Positions 50,782 through 58,040 of a stretch of 64,000 nucleotides of DNA are shown in pieces. Within the stretch, counting starts at the first letter, position 1. Each line of letters begins with the position of its first letter. The translations under genes and the position numbers were made by a program. This DNA is from Streptomyces sp. SA15. Its GTDB lineage: Bacteria; Actinomycetota; Actinomycetes; Streptomycetales; Streptomycetaceae. Under the pieces are notes generated by a model, which did no database searches, was not told the origin of the DNA, and saw nothing but the letters and a program-made list of their open reading frames with translations. The stretch lies in contig NZ_NTGE01000160.1 of assembly GCF_002291145.1 (NCBI RefSeq), positions 1 to 64,000 on the forward strand, written 5' to 3'.

Positions 50782-52326
50782 ATGGATATGCACACTGTGG
50801 TGGTGGGGACGTCCGGCGTGACCGCGTCCGACGTTCTCGCCGTGGCGCGCGCCGGCGCCCGGGTCGAGCTCTCCGAGGAGGCGGTCGCCGCCCTGACCGC
50901 GGCCCGCGAGATCGTGGACGCGCTGGCCGCCAAGCCCGACCCCGTCTACGGCGTGAGCACCGGCTTCGGCGCCCTGGCGACCCGGCACATCAGCCAGGAG
51001 CTGCGGGCCCGGTTGCAGCGCAACATCGTCCGCTCGCACGCCGCCGGGATGGGACCGCGGGTCGAGCGTGAGGTGGTCCGCGCGCTGATGTTCCTGCGGC
51101 TGAAGACCGTCTGCTCCGGGCACACCGGCGTCCGCCCCGAGGTCGCGCGGACCATGGCCGACGTACTCAACGCCGGCATCACCCCGGTCGTCCACGAGTA
51201 CGGCTCCCTCGGCTGCTCCGGCGACCTGGCCCCGCTGTCCCACTGCGCCCTGACGCTCATGGGGGAGGGGGACGCCGAGGGACCCGACGGGTCCGTACGG
51301 CCGGCCGGTGAACTCCTCGCCGAGCACGGGATCCAGCCCGTCGCACTGCGCGAGAAGGAAGGCCTCGCCCTCCTCAACGGCACCGACGGCATGCTCGGCA
51401 TGCTGGTCATGGCCCTCGCCGACCTGGAGACGCTGTACAAGTCGGCCGACGTGACGGCGGCCCTGTCGCTGGAGGCTCTCCTCGGCACCGACAAGGTCCT
51501 CGCCCCCGAGCTGCACGCCATCCGCCCGCACCCCGGGCAGGGCGCCAGCGCCGCCAACATGCTGGCCGTACTGAAGGGTTCGGGCCTGACCGGGCATCAC
51601 CAGGACGACGCGCCCCGCGTCCAGGACGCCTACTCCGTGCGCTGCGCCCCGCAGGTCGCGGGAGCAGGACGCGACACCATGGCGCACGCTCGCCTCGTCG
51701 CCGAGCGCGAGCTCGCCTCCGCCGTCGACAACCCGGTCGTCCTGCCCGACGGACGCGTCGAGTCCAACGGCAACTTCCACGGCGCCCCGGTCGGCTATGT
51801 CCTCGACTTCCTCGCCATCGCCGCCGCCGACCTCGCCTCCATCGCCGAGCGCCGCACCGACCGGCTGCTCGACAAGAACCGCAGTCACGGTCTGCCGCCG
51901 TTCCTCGCCGACGACGCCGGCGTGGACTCCGGGCTGATGATCGCCCAGTACACGCAGGCCGCGCTGGTGAGCGAGATGAAGCGGCTCGCCGTACCGGCGT
52001 CGGCGGACTCCATCCCGTCCTCCGCCATGCAGGAGGACCACGTGTCCATGGGCTGGTCGGCGGCGCGCAAGCTGCGCACGGCCGTCGACGACCTCACGCG
52101 CGTCATCGCCATCGAGCTGTACGCCGCCACGCGCGCCGTCGAGCTGCGTGAGGGGCTGTCTCCGGCGCCGGCGTCCCGGGCCGTCATCGACGCCGTACGG
52201 GAGGCGGGGGTGGAGGGCCCGGGACCGGACCGGTTCCTGGCGCCCGACCTCGCCGCCGCGGACGCGTTCGTGCGTGCCGGGCGGCTGGTCGCGGCGGCGG
52301 AGACGGTCACCGGGCCGTTGCAGTGA
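50782..52326 (+). CDS. hutH: Histidine ammonia-lyase
   Basis: A 514-residue lyase converting histidine to urocanate. The MIO cofactor segment reads GSLGCSGDLAPLSH: Cys145-Ser146-Gly147 replaces the usual Ala-Ser-Gly. Other family motifs are YGVSTGFGALA, LNGTDGMLGMLV, QDAYSVRCAPQV, DNPVVLPDGRVESNGNFHG and MQEDHVSMGW. The start MDMHTVVVG corresponds to the S. griseus enzyme as I remember it; an earlier in-frame GTG at 50746 is rejected. It stands alone, with no other hut genes in the window. Confidence 0.94.
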   Translation: MDMHTVVVGTSGVTASDVLAVARAGARVELSEEAVAALTAAREIVDALAAKPDPVYGVSTGFGALATRHISQELRARLQRNIVRSHAAGMGPRVEREVVRALMFLRLKTVCSGHTGVRPEVARTMADVLNAGITPVVHEYGSLGCSGDLAPLSHCALTLMGEGDAEGPDGSVRPAGELLAEHGIQPVALREKEGLALLNGTDGMLGMLVMALADLETLYKSADVTAALSLEALLGTDKVLAPELHAIRPHPGQGASAANMLAVLKGSGLTGHHQDDAPRVQDAYSVRCAPQVAGAGRDTMAHARLVAERELASAVDNPVVLPDGRVESNGNFHGAPVGYVLDFLAIAAADLASIAERRTDRLLDKNRSHGLPPFLADDAGVDSGLMIAQYTQAALVSEMKRLAVPASADSIPSSAMQEDHVSMGWSAARKLRTAVDDLTRVIAIELYAATRAVELREGLSPAPASRAVIDAVREAGVEGPGPDRFLAPDLAAADAFVRAGRLVAAAETVTGPLQ

Positions 52327-52331
52327 GCAGA

Positions 52332-52367
52332 ACGGGCCTTGCCGGTCTGCCGACCGGCAAGGCCCGT
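52332..52367. terminator. Bidirectional terminator after hutH
   Basis: ACGGGCCTTGCCGGT (52332-52346) pairs perfectly with ACCGGCAAGGCCCGT (52353-52367), 6-nt loop. It is shared with the convergent lipoprotein gene. Confidence 0.85.
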
Positions 52368-52371
52368 GGGA

Positions 52372-53163
52372 TCACTTGAGCTTGGCCGCCTGCGCGTCGA
52401 TCACGGCCGCCGGGACGTCGTAGGCCTTGCCGGAGGTGACCAGGGCGAGGTTCACCGTGTAGTACGTGGCGATGGTGCTGCCGTGACGCACCACCTCGGT
52501 GTGGAAGATGCCCGTCCCGTCGCCGTCCATCGCGGATTCGGCGGCGAACGCGACGGACTCGTCACCGGCGCCCGAGGCCTTCTCGGGGGCGATCTTGGTG
52601 ATCTTCGTGTCCGTGCCCTCGGCGCTGAAGCCGAACCCGCCGGAGCAGGCCGTGACCCCGTCGGAGACGGCCTTGAAGGCCTTCTCCGCGCCGTCGCCCT
52701 CGTAGGAGGACAGGCCCACGTAGGTCGCGGCGAGGTTGAACGCCTCGCTGAAGTCGCCCTCGGCCAGGTCCTCCAGGGAGGTGGAGGCGGAGTCCGACGG
52801 AGCCGCCTGGATGACGCTGTTGCTCGCCTGCGCGTCCGTGTCCCCCGGCGGGAGCGCCGCCATGGAGTGGGCGACGGGCTCGCACTCCGCCTTGTCGACC
52901 TTCAGCACGCTCTTGGAAGCGGGCAGGGTGTCGTCACCGGAGGTGACCTTGTAGCCCTCGACCTCGCCCTCGGCGAGCAGCAGCTTCTCCAGCTCCGCCG
53001 CGCTGTACGCCTTCGCGGCGGCGGCGGGTGAGGAGGAGGACCCGGAGTTCGCGGAGTCCTTGGAGCCGTCCGACCCGTCGCCGGAACAGCCCGTTATGAG
53101 GGCGAGCGACAGAACGCTCACGGCAGCCGTGGCGCTCATGCGCGCGCCCGATGATCTCTTCAT
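52372..53163 (-). CDS. Secreted lipoprotein, unknown function
   Basis: A 263-residue lipoprotein with signal peptide and lipobox LITGC (Cys26), then a Ser/Gly/Asp-rich linker of about 25 residues and an extracellular domain (AYSAAELEKLLLAEGEVEGYKV, FKAVSDGVTACSGGFGF, VVRHGSTIATYYTVNLA). Similar lipoproteins are widespread in Streptomyces and may belong to the PknH-like sensor or LpqN-like superfamily, but no specific function can be given. It shares a terminator with hutH. Confidence 0.82.
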   Translation of the reverse strand: MKRSSGARMSATAAVSVLSLALITGCSGDGSDGSKDSANSGSSSSPAAAAKAYSAAELEKLLLAEGEVEGYKVTSGDDTLPASKSVLKVDKAECEPVAHSMAALPPGDTDAQASNSVIQAAPSDSASTSLEDLAEGDFSEAFNLAATYVGLSSYEGDGAEKAFKAVSDGVTACSGGFGFSAEGTDTKITKIAPEKASGAGDESVAFAAESAMDGDGTGIFHTEVVRHGSTIATYYTVNLALVTSGKAYDVPAAVIDAQAAKLK

Positions 53164-53205
53164 GGGCGGACTATGAAGGTTTCCTGAAGATCACGTCAAG
53201 CGAGT

Positions 53206-53532
53206 TCAAAAACCGAGACGTTCCCGGCGAACCGAGTACACGACGAACCCGGCGCCCAGAGTGAGGCAGAGGGTGCCGCCGACGACGTACGGGGTGGTGT
53301 CGAAGCTGCCCGTGTCGGCGAGTTGGGTGCCCTCGGCGGTCGTACCGGACGTGCTGGACGTACTCGTGGACGCGGCCCGCGCCTGGGTCGTGACCTGCGA
53401 CGTCGGGGTCGCAGAGGAATCCGTTCTGGCCGGGTGGTCCGCCGACGCGTTCGCGGAGGGGACGAACCACAGGGCACCCAACAGGGTCCCCGCGGCGGTG
53501 GCGGTCAGCAACGGACGGCGAGCGGATGACAC
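53206..53532 (-). CDS. Small LAXTG-type sortase substrate
   Basis: A 108-residue protein: signal peptide (LLTATAAGTLLGALWFVPSANA), a Ser/Thr-rich mature segment of about 35 residues, the sorting motif LADTG, a membrane helix (TPYVVGGTLCLTLGAGFVVYSV) and a basic end RRERLGF. The LAXTG motif is that used by class E sortases in actinobacteria, so it should be anchored to the cell wall. The mature part is very short, so it may be a coat spacer or an adhesive peptide. The start is GTG 53532. Confidence 0.82.
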   Translation of the reverse strand: MSSARRPLLTATAAGTLLGALWFVPSANASADHPARTDSSATPTSQVTTQARAASTSTSSTSGTTAEGTQLADTGSFDTTPYVVGGTLCLTLGAGFVVYSVRRERLGF

Positions 53533-53629
53533 GGAATATCGATCCCCTTGTGGCGCTGGCGAATTGGCCGTGTGGGGCGATGTTAGTGAAAGGCGCGGGT
53601 CACGGGAAAGTCACGGGAGCGATGGGCCG

Positions 53630-53635
53630 TACGCT
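53630..53635 (+). promoter_or_regulatory. -10 element (TACGCT) of the 53642 gene
   Basis: TACGCT followed by 6 nt and the ATG; probable leaderless mRNA. Confidence 0.4.
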
Positions 53636-53641
53636 CCGGGC

Positions 53642-54010
53642 ATGAGCACTGCAGAGACATCACGTTTTGTACGACTTCGCGTGGAACTCGTCCTCGAAGT
53701 CGACGACGCCGGCGCCGTCACCGGGGCCGCGCTGGGGCGGATCGCGAAGGACGCCGACATGCCGGCCGAGGAGCGGGTACACGCCGAGAGCGCTGTGACG
53801 GAAGACACCGCGGAGGCCCTCGCGTATCTCGTGGACCCGTTCGACCTGGTCAGCGGGGTGCCGGGGGTCGAACTCGCGCAGGCCTCCTGGAGCAGCGAGC
53901 AGATCGACTACGACCCGGATTCGCCGGACTGGGACCTCGACGAGGATGATGTCGACGAGGACGACGAAGAAGTCGACGAGAGCGACGAAGAGGAAGAGGC
54001 GGCCGGCTGA
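53642..54010 (+). CDS. Small acidic protein, unknown function
   Basis: A 122-residue protein with a mixed alpha/beta N-terminal part (SRFVRLRVELVLEVDDAGAVTGAALGRIAK, EDTAEALAYLVDPFDLV) and a very acidic C-terminus (about 30 Asp and Glu among the final 45 residues). No domain is recognised. The acidic tail suggests a nucleic-acid mimic, a chaperone-like role or metal binding, but this is speculation. Confidence 0.78.
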   Translation: MSTAETSRFVRLRVELVLEVDDAGAVTGAALGRIAKDADMPAEERVHAESAVTEDTAEALAYLVDPFDLVSGVPGVELAQASWSSEQIDYDPDSPDWDLDEDDVDEDDEEVDESDEEEEAAG

Positions 54011-54030
54011 GCCCGCTTGGGGAAATCGTG

Positions 54031-54058
54031 ACCCCGGGCGGAAACCGCCGCCCGGGGT
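54031..54058 (+). terminator. Terminator after the acidic protein gene
   Basis: ACCCCGGGCGG (54031-54041) pairs perfectly with CCGCCCGGGGT (54048-54058), loop 6 nt, followed by TTTCGTCG. Confidence 0.8.
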
Positions 54059-54140
54059 TTCGTCGTCTCAAGGGGCGCACGACCGACACCGGCACCATCC
54101 ACCACGCGAACGTGGTGTGCCCCACACCTTCGAGGAATGT

Positions 54141-54167
54141 GGAACGGGATGAACCGGTCGTAGCGTT
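54141..54167 (+). promoter_or_regulatory. Candidate ECF-type promoter of L,D-transpeptidase gene
   Basis: GGAAC (54141-54145) and CGTT (54164-54167) with 18-bp spacing resemble promoters of extracytoplasmic-function sigma factors of the SigE or SigR kind. L,D-transpeptidase genes are plausible SigE targets. Confidence 0.35.
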
Positions 54168-54186
54168 GAAGTCTTGTTAACGGGGA

Positions 54187-54229
54187 CTCTCGGTTTTACG
54201 GGGCTCTCGGTTTTACGGGGCTCTCGGGG
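54187..54229. repeat. 17-bp tandem repeat upstream of L,D-transpeptidase gene
   Basis: Units CTCTCGGTTTTACGGGG at 54187-54203 and 54204-54220, with a partial third unit to 54229. It lies in the 5' leader. Confidence 0.85.
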
Positions 54230-54261
54230 TTGGGGATTCGGCAACGATGGAGAAGCGTGTG

Positions 54262-55515
54262 ATGACGGTCGGTAAGCGGCGCAAGGGCCTGACGGTCGCG
54301 TCCGCACTGCTCGGCGGTGTGCTCGTGCTCACGGCGTGTTCCGGCGGCGGCGACGACGCCTCCGCGAGCGACGGGGGCAACGACAGCTCACAGTCCAAGG
54401 TCGACGAGGCGGCCGCCAAGAAGACCTCCGAGGCCCAGATCAAGATCACGCCCAAGGACGGCTCGGACAACGCCTCCATCAACAACTCCGCCGCCGTCAC
54501 CGTCAGCAAGGGCACCCTCACGGACGTGACGATGACCACGGTCGACGGCACCGAGGTCAGCGGCGAGATATCCGCGGACAAGCTCAGCTGGAAGCCCAGC
54601 GCCCAACTGGAGCGGTCCACCACCTACAAGGTGACGGCGGAGGCGAAGGACGCCGACGGCCGCGTCGCCCACGAGAACGCCTCGTTCACCACGGTCTCCC
54701 CGTCCAACAGCTTCATCGGCACCTTCACGCCGGACGACGGCACCACCGTCGGCGTCGGCATGCCCGTGTCGATCAACTTCGACAAGGCGATCACCAACAA
54801 GGCGGACGTCCAGAAGGGCATCACCGTCTCCACCACCAGCGGCCAGGAAGTCGTCTGCCACTGGTTCAACGCCAACCGCATGGACTGCCGGCCCGACAAG
54901 TACTGGCAGGAGAACTCCACCGTCACGCTGAAGCTGGCGCTCGACGGTGTCGAGGGCGCGGACGGGGTCTACGGCGTCCAGCAGAAGACGGTCACCTTCA
55001 AGATCGGCCGCAACCAGGTGACGTACGTCGACGCGAAGACCAAGCAGATGAAGGTCACGCAGGACGGTAAGACGGTCAGGACCATCCCGATCTCCGCCGG
55101 CGCGCCCGACAACAAGACGTACGAAGGCCAGATGGTGATCTCCGAGAAGTTCAAGGAGACCCGGATGAACGGCGCGACGGTCGGCTTCACCGACGACGAC
55201 GGCAAGGGCGAGTACGACATCAAGGACGTGCCCCACGCCATGCGTCTGTCCACCTCCGGCACCTTCGTCCACGGCAACTACTGGGGCGCCAAGTCCATCT
55301 TCGGCAGCGTGAACACCAGCCACGGCTGCGTGGGCCTGTCGGACACCAAGGGCGCGAACGACCCGAACACGCCGGGTGCGTGGTTCTACAACAACTCGAT
55401 CGTCGGTGACGTGGTCGTCGTCCAGAACACCGGCGACAAGACGATCGCGCCGGACAACGGCCTCAACGGCTGGAACATGAGCTGGGATCAGTGGAAGGCG
55501 GGGTCCGCCGCCTGA
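54262..55515 (+). CDS. L,D-transpeptidase lipoprotein (YkuD family)
   Basis: A 417-residue cell-wall enzyme forming 3-3 cross-links in peptidoglycan. Signal peptide with lipobox LTAC, two Ig-like domains (about 45-245: TVSKGTLTDVTMTTVDGTEV, FTPDDGTTVGVGMPVSINFD) and a C-terminal YkuD catalytic domain with HGNYWGAKSIFGSVNTSHGC, in which His and Cys of SHGC are catalytic. The layout matches mycobacterial LdtMt2 and Streptomyces homologues. ATG 54262 is chosen for the GGAGAAG ribosome site; ATG 54247 is the alternative. Confidence 0.92.
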   Translation: MTVGKRRKGLTVASALLGGVLVLTACSGGGDDASASDGGNDSSQSKVDEAAAKKTSEAQIKITPKDGSDNASINNSAAVTVSKGTLTDVTMTTVDGTEVSGEISADKLSWKPSAQLERSTTYKVTAEAKDADGRVAHENASFTTVSPSNSFIGTFTPDDGTTVGVGMPVSINFDKAITNKADVQKGITVSTTSGQEVVCHWFNANRMDCRPDKYWQENSTVTLKLALDGVEGADGVYGVQQKTVTFKIGRNQVTYVDAKTKQMKVTQDGKTVRTIPISAGAPDNKTYEGQMVISEKFKETRMNGATVGFTDDDGKGEYDIKDVPHAMRLSTSGTFVHGNYWGAKSIFGSVNTSHGCVGLSDTKGANDPNTPGAWFYNNSIVGDVVVVQNTGDKTIAPDNGLNGWNMSWDQWKAGSAA

Positions 55516-55545
55516 CGTCGCTGACGTCCCGCACTTCGGATCGAC

Positions 55546-55573
55546 CCGATGCCGCCCTCAGGGGCGGCATCGG
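55546..55573 (+). terminator. Terminator after L,D-transpeptidase gene
   Basis: CCGATGCCGCCC (55546-55557) pairs with GGGCGGCATCGG (55562-55573) with a 4-nt loop, followed by TGTTTCC. Confidence 0.85.
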
Positions 55574-55646
55574 TGTTTCCGGGGTCGCCCACAGCCTTCT
55601 CATCCATCTCTTATGTCAGCTTTATCCCTTCATCACGCGCCGTACC

Positions 55647-55652
55647 TAGCTT
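55647..55652 (+). promoter_or_regulatory. -10 element (TAGCTT) of the ABC permease gene
   Basis: TAGCTT followed by 6 nt and ATG 55659. This indicates leaderless expression of the permease-ATPase pair. Confidence 0.45.
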
Positions 55653-55658
55653 TCGGCC

Positions 55659-57101
55659 ATGTTCTTCACCTACTTGAGGCGCGAGCTGCGCCGCCGCAGA
55701 AAGGCGGCCCTCGTCGTCGCCTCCGGGCTCGCGCTGGGCATCGCGCTGGTCATCGTGGTCAACTCCGTGTCGTCCGGCATGGGCAAGGCCCAGGACAAGG
55801 TCCTCCAGTCGCTGTACGGCCTGGGCACGGACATGACGGTCACCAAGGCGGCCGAGCCCACCGCCGACGGCTCCGAGCCCCCGCGGTTCCAGTTCGACGC
55901 GCAGGACGACGGCTCCGGCGAGGAGCAGAGCAGCGATCGCGTCCTGGTGCGGGGCTTCCAGACCCTGTCGACCTCGACCGTCAGCAAGGTCGGCGCGCAG
56001 AGCGGGGTCTCGGACGCGGTGGGCGGGCTGAGCCTTCAGGTCGTCAAGGTCAGCGGGGAGTTCACCCCGGGGCAGTTCCAGCAGAACGGGGAGGGTGGGC
56101 AGCAGCCGGGCGGTCCTGGCGGAGACGGTAGCGGCCAGCCGCAGGGTGAAGTCCAGGGCGGTGGCGCGAACTTCGATGTCAACAGCTACTCCGTGTACGG
56201 CACGGACGTCACCGAGCCGGCTCTCGGGCCGCTGACCTCCTCGAAGATCACCAGCGGCCGTACGTTCACGTCGTCCGAGGCCGATGCCGAGGTTGCCGTC
56301 GTCGACTCGGCGTACGCCAAGGAGAAGAATCTGAAGGTCGGCAGCACGGTCACCATCAAGGACACCAAGTTCGAGGTGATCGGCATCGCGACCGCGGACA
56401 GTGGTGACGCGGCCGCCAACCTCTACGTCCCGCTGAAGCCGGCGCAGACGCTCAGCGACTCCAAGGACAAGGTCACCACGATCTATGTCCAGGCGACCGA
56501 CTCCCAGAAGATCGACAGCGTGAAGTCCGAGATCCAGAAGAACATCTCGGGTACGACGGTGACGACCTCCGCGGATCTCGCGGACACGGTGTCCGGGTCC
56601 CTGTCCACGGCGTCCTCTCTCGCGACCAGTGTGGGCAAGTGGCTGTCGATCGTGGTGCTGGTGGCGGCGTTTGTGGTGGCCGGGTTGCTGACGTCCTCGG
56701 CGGTGTCTCGGCGGGTGCGGGAGTTCGGGACGTTGAAGGCGCTGGGGTGGAAGTCGGGGCGGGTTACTCGGCAGGTGGTCGGTGAGGCCGTCGTCAACGG
56801 GCTCGTGGGTGGTGCGCTGGGGATCGCTCTGGGGTTGGCGGGGGCGTATGTCGTTACGGCTGTCAGTCCTACGTTGCAGGCGGAGCTCGGGGGCGGTGCG
56901 GGTCCCGGTGGGGGTGGCTTCGGTGGGGGGCGGCAGGTTGCGCCCAGGACGCTCGATGTCGCGCTCACCGCGCCGGTCAGCCTGGCCACGATCGGCCTGG
57001 CGGTTGGCCTTGCCGTGGCCGGGGGGCTGATCGCGGGTGCCTTTGGTGGGTGGCGGGCTTCTCGGTTGCGGCCTGCGGATGCGCTGCGGCGCGTCGAGTA
57101 G
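55659..57101 (+). CDS. MacB/FtsX-type ABC transporter permease
   Basis: A 480-residue permease: one N-terminal membrane helix (ALVVASGLALGIALVIVVNS), an extracellular MacB-like domain of about 280 residues with a Gly/Gln-rich loop (FTPGQFQQNGEGGQQPGG), then three helices of the FtsX domain, ending RRVREFGTLKALGWKSGRVTRQVVGEAVV and ADALRRVE. It works as a mechanotransmission-type transporter with the ATPase that follows. The substrate may be a peptide or an envelope signal; a role in resistance or lipoprotein release is only family knowledge. Confidence 0.9.
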   Translation: MFFTYLRRELRRRRKAALVVASGLALGIALVIVVNSVSSGMGKAQDKVLQSLYGLGTDMTVTKAAEPTADGSEPPRFQFDAQDDGSGEEQSSDRVLVRGFQTLSTSTVSKVGAQSGVSDAVGGLSLQVVKVSGEFTPGQFQQNGEGGQQPGGPGGDGSGQPQGEVQGGGANFDVNSYSVYGTDVTEPALGPLTSSKITSGRTFTSSEADAEVAVVDSAYAKEKNLKVGSTVTIKDTKFEVIGIATADSGDAAANLYVPLKPAQTLSDSKDKVTTIYVQATDSQKIDSVKSEIQKNISGTTVTTSADLADTVSGSLSTASSLATSVGKWLSIVVLVAAFVVAGLLTSSAVSRRVREFGTLKALGWKSGRVTRQVVGEAVVNGLVGGALGIALGLAGAYVVTAVSPTLQAELGGGAGPGGGGFGGGRQVAPRTLDVALTAPVSLATIGLAVGLAVAGGLIAGAFGGWRASRLRPADALRRVE

Positions 57102-57155
57102 CTGCCCGCAGCTTGTGGCAACCCATCACCCTCACATCTCTCAGGAGTCGCACCC

Positions 57156-57839
57156 ATGTACGAACTCAAAGACGTCACCAAGCGCTACACCCGAGGCAAG
57201 GAGACCGTCGACGCCCTCGTCGGTGTCGATCTGACCATCGCCGACGGCGACCGGCTCGTGATCCAGGGCCCCACCGGTGGTGGGAAGTCCACGTTGCTTC
57301 AGATGCTCGGTGGGCTGGACCGGCCGACGGCCGGGGAAGTCGTGCTGGATGGCACCGACATGGCCAGGCTGTCCGAGGCCCGGCTCACCAAGGTGCGCAG
57401 TGAGAACATCGGCTTCGTCTTCCAGAGCTTCAATCTCATCCCGACGCTCACCGCCCAGGAGAACGTCGAGACCGCCCTCGTACCGCTCGGTGTGAAGCCG
57501 AAGGAGCGGCGCGAGCGGGCCGCCGAGGCGCTCGAGTCGGTCGGGCTCGGTGAGCGGCTCGGGCATCTGCCCGGTGAGATGTCCGGCGGGCAGCAGCAGC
57601 GCGTCGCCATCGCCCGCGCGCTGGTCAAGCAGCCGAAGGTGCTGCTGGCCGACGAACCCACCGGAAACCTCGACGAGTCGATGCGCGACGAGATCATGGA
57701 CGTACTCGAACGCATGTGGAAGGAGCTCGGGCTGACGTTCATCATGGTCACCCACGACTCCTCGATCGCGAAGAAGGCGCCTCGGCTGGCGACGATCCGC
57801 AAGGGAAGGATCACCGTGAAGGAGAACGCCGCGTCATAG
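57156..57839 (+). CDS. MacB/LolD-type ABC transporter ATPase
   Basis: A 227-residue ATPase with Walker A GPTGGGKST (about 38-46), signature MSGGQQQRVAIARAL, Walker B VLLADEPTGNLD and FIMVTHD. The LolD/MacB grouping fits the preceding FtsX-type permease, from which it is separated by 54 bp. CAGGAG provides the ribosome site. The pair forms a complete type VII ABC system. Confidence 0.92.
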   Translation: MYELKDVTKRYTRGKETVDALVGVDLTIADGDRLVIQGPTGGGKSTLLQMLGGLDRPTAGEVVLDGTDMARLSEARLTKVRSENIGFVFQSFNLIPTLTAQENVETALVPLGVKPKERRERAAEALESVGLGERLGHLPGEMSGGQQQRVAIARALVKQPKVLLADEPTGNLDESMRDEIMDVLERMWKELGLTFIMVTHDSSIAKKAPRLATIRKGRITVKENAAS

Positions 57840-57933
57840 GGGCGAAATCCGGAACTGGCTGGGGATATTCGCTTCCCCGACGATCGTGTAACAGACACTT
57901 CCTGTCAGCCCCCTGTCTATTGAGGTGCTTGAA

Positions 57934-57966
57934 CGCCCCCCGGCATACTGCGAGTTCCGGGGGGCG
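57934..57966 (+). terminator. Hairpin between ABC ATPase and subtilase genes
   Basis: CGCCCCCCGG (57934-57943) pairs perfectly with CCGGGGGGCG (57957-57966), loop 13 nt. It lies 95 bp past the ATPase stop and 75 bp before the subtilase start, so it may terminate the ABC transcript or sit in the subtilase leader. Confidence 0.5.
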
Positions 57967-58040
57967 TGCGCACGAGCGTGCGAGTCTGCCCCCGGCCGGG
58001 TGAACGGGGAATTCGCCCGGTTCTTCTGCAAGGGGGAAAC

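Noticed and set aside
57104..57116. TGCCCGCAGCTTG as a further copy of the 23-bp repeat
   Set aside because: Only about 10 bp match the repeat unit, which is too short to distinguish from chance in this GC-rich DNA.
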